The position numbers and the translations under genes were made by a program. From Neptunomonas antarctica (lineage in GTDB: Bacteria > Pseudomonadota > Gammaproteobacteria > Pseudomonadales > Balneatricaceae), in NCBI RefSeq assembly GCF_001305295.1, contig NZ_LJSI01000044.1:1-64000 (forward strand): a stretch of 64,000 bases of DNA, in the 5' to 3' direction. Each line of letters starts with the position of its first letter. The first letter of the stretch is position 1. Below, piece after piece: positions 63,686-64,000 of this stretch. The notes beneath the pieces are model-generated. The model saw nothing but the letters and a program-made list of their open reading frames with translations. It did no database searches and was not told the DNA's origin.

Positions 63686-64000
63686 TTAACGAGAGCTCTC
63701 ATTACTTAATGCAGCACCTAAGCGATAAAAGTACTCCCGAAACGCCAGATTAATACGCTCACGCTGTTCTTCCATCGGGTATAACCCTTGCCTGGCTTCA
63801 GCTGTGGCTTTCGTGCCCGATACTAAAAAATTATTACTGATACCCGCATCCTGAATAAAAGCTTCAAATGCACGGGCACATAATTCTTCAGGTTGACTGT
63901 AGTAAACATGACCCATCGCTTTATCAACCTTAGCGGATACGCGAAACAATTGACTCGGCGAGTCCCCATCGTCATCCAACATAATATTTCTGAAACAGGC
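63686..64000 (-). CDS. C-terminal part of a larger protein (runs off the window)
   Basis: The frame remains open to 64000; the ATG at 63982 is internal. At least 105 residues are visible. Readable features: SQLFRVSAKVDKAMGHVYYS, PEELCARAFEAFIQD and REYFYRLGAAL. The ELCARAFEAF segment resembles the LPD1/CLCA_X-type domain of large polyvalent proteins, but this is only eye recognition. Convergent with the GGDEF-EAL gene. Confidence 0.55.
   Translation of the reverse strand, partial: ACFRNIMLDDDGDSPSQLFRVSAKVDKAMGHVYYSQPEELCARAFEAFIQDAGISNNFLVSGTKATAEARQGLYPMEEQRERINLAFREYFYRLGAALSNESSR

Overview
The window is a chromosomal segment of a Gram-negative gammaproteobacterium, probably a marine, Oceanospirillales-like heterotroph. 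The grounds are moderate base composition, TRAP and polyamine uptake systems, an NhaD-type antiporter, PAS-GGDEF-EAL proteins, RimK, LigE, a short HPF, and SRP RNA of the small gammaproteobacterial type. The genus is inference. There is no rRNA, tRNA, CRISPR array or intact transposase.

Layout. 1-6120: a copper-resistance locus, with copA, copB, a Met/His-rich periplasmic protein and a cytochrome c on the minus strand, divergent from a copR/copS-type two-component pair, with a CusR-like box between. 6187-13862: a TRAP uptake locus, with a periplasmic solute-binding protein divergent from a DctB-like kinase and a sigma-54 activator, then dctPQM behind a clear -24/-12 promoter. 13985-17911: one giant SBP-PAS-GGDEF-EAL protein. 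18631-25880: pckA, GST, RNase HI, a 2H phosphoesterase, tpm, a VWA protein, a J-domain membrane protein and a GNAT.

25884-34951 is the most unusual part. It reads as a tandem stack of decayed Tn7-like elements piled against the 3' side of the SRP RNA gene (ffs, minus strand, 34843-34951). Three truncated 5' ends of a tnsA-like gene, each followed by a tnsA-proximal end, alternate with tnsA-distal ends. The ends share a terminal motif starting TGTCG/TGTTG and a repeated site with core ATAAGTCTGCATA. Both surviving tnsA-proximal termini are followed by the same bases, AAGTA. Element A (about 26128-28868) carries an orphan pqqA (23 codons), a PQQ-dependent sugar dehydrogenase and a cytochrome c. 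Element B (28876-34823) carries a DMT transporter, gene debris, a TPR/PH-like membrane protein and a large acidic protein with an OmpA-like domain but no export signal.

35045-50932 looks like ordinary chromosome: LysR, cytochrome b561-YceI, peroxiredoxin, DUF3465, a DnaJ-related protein, periplasmic DNA ligase, a TetR-RND efflux locus, small stress and hypothetical genes, HPF, S-formylglutathione hydrolase, ChaN, an omega-amidase and a methionine-type aminotransferase (the last two adjacent, as in methylthio salvage). 51531-56150 is a four-gene spermidine/putrescine ABC operon, preceded by a perfect 15-bp inverted repeat. 56363-59834 has rimK with a retropepsin-like Zn-protease family partner, a family-3 SBP translationally coupled to a HAMP protein lacking any output domain, and a GIY-YIG protein. 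59962-63633 has an NhaD antiporter and a PAS-GGDEF-EAL protein. The window ends inside another gene.
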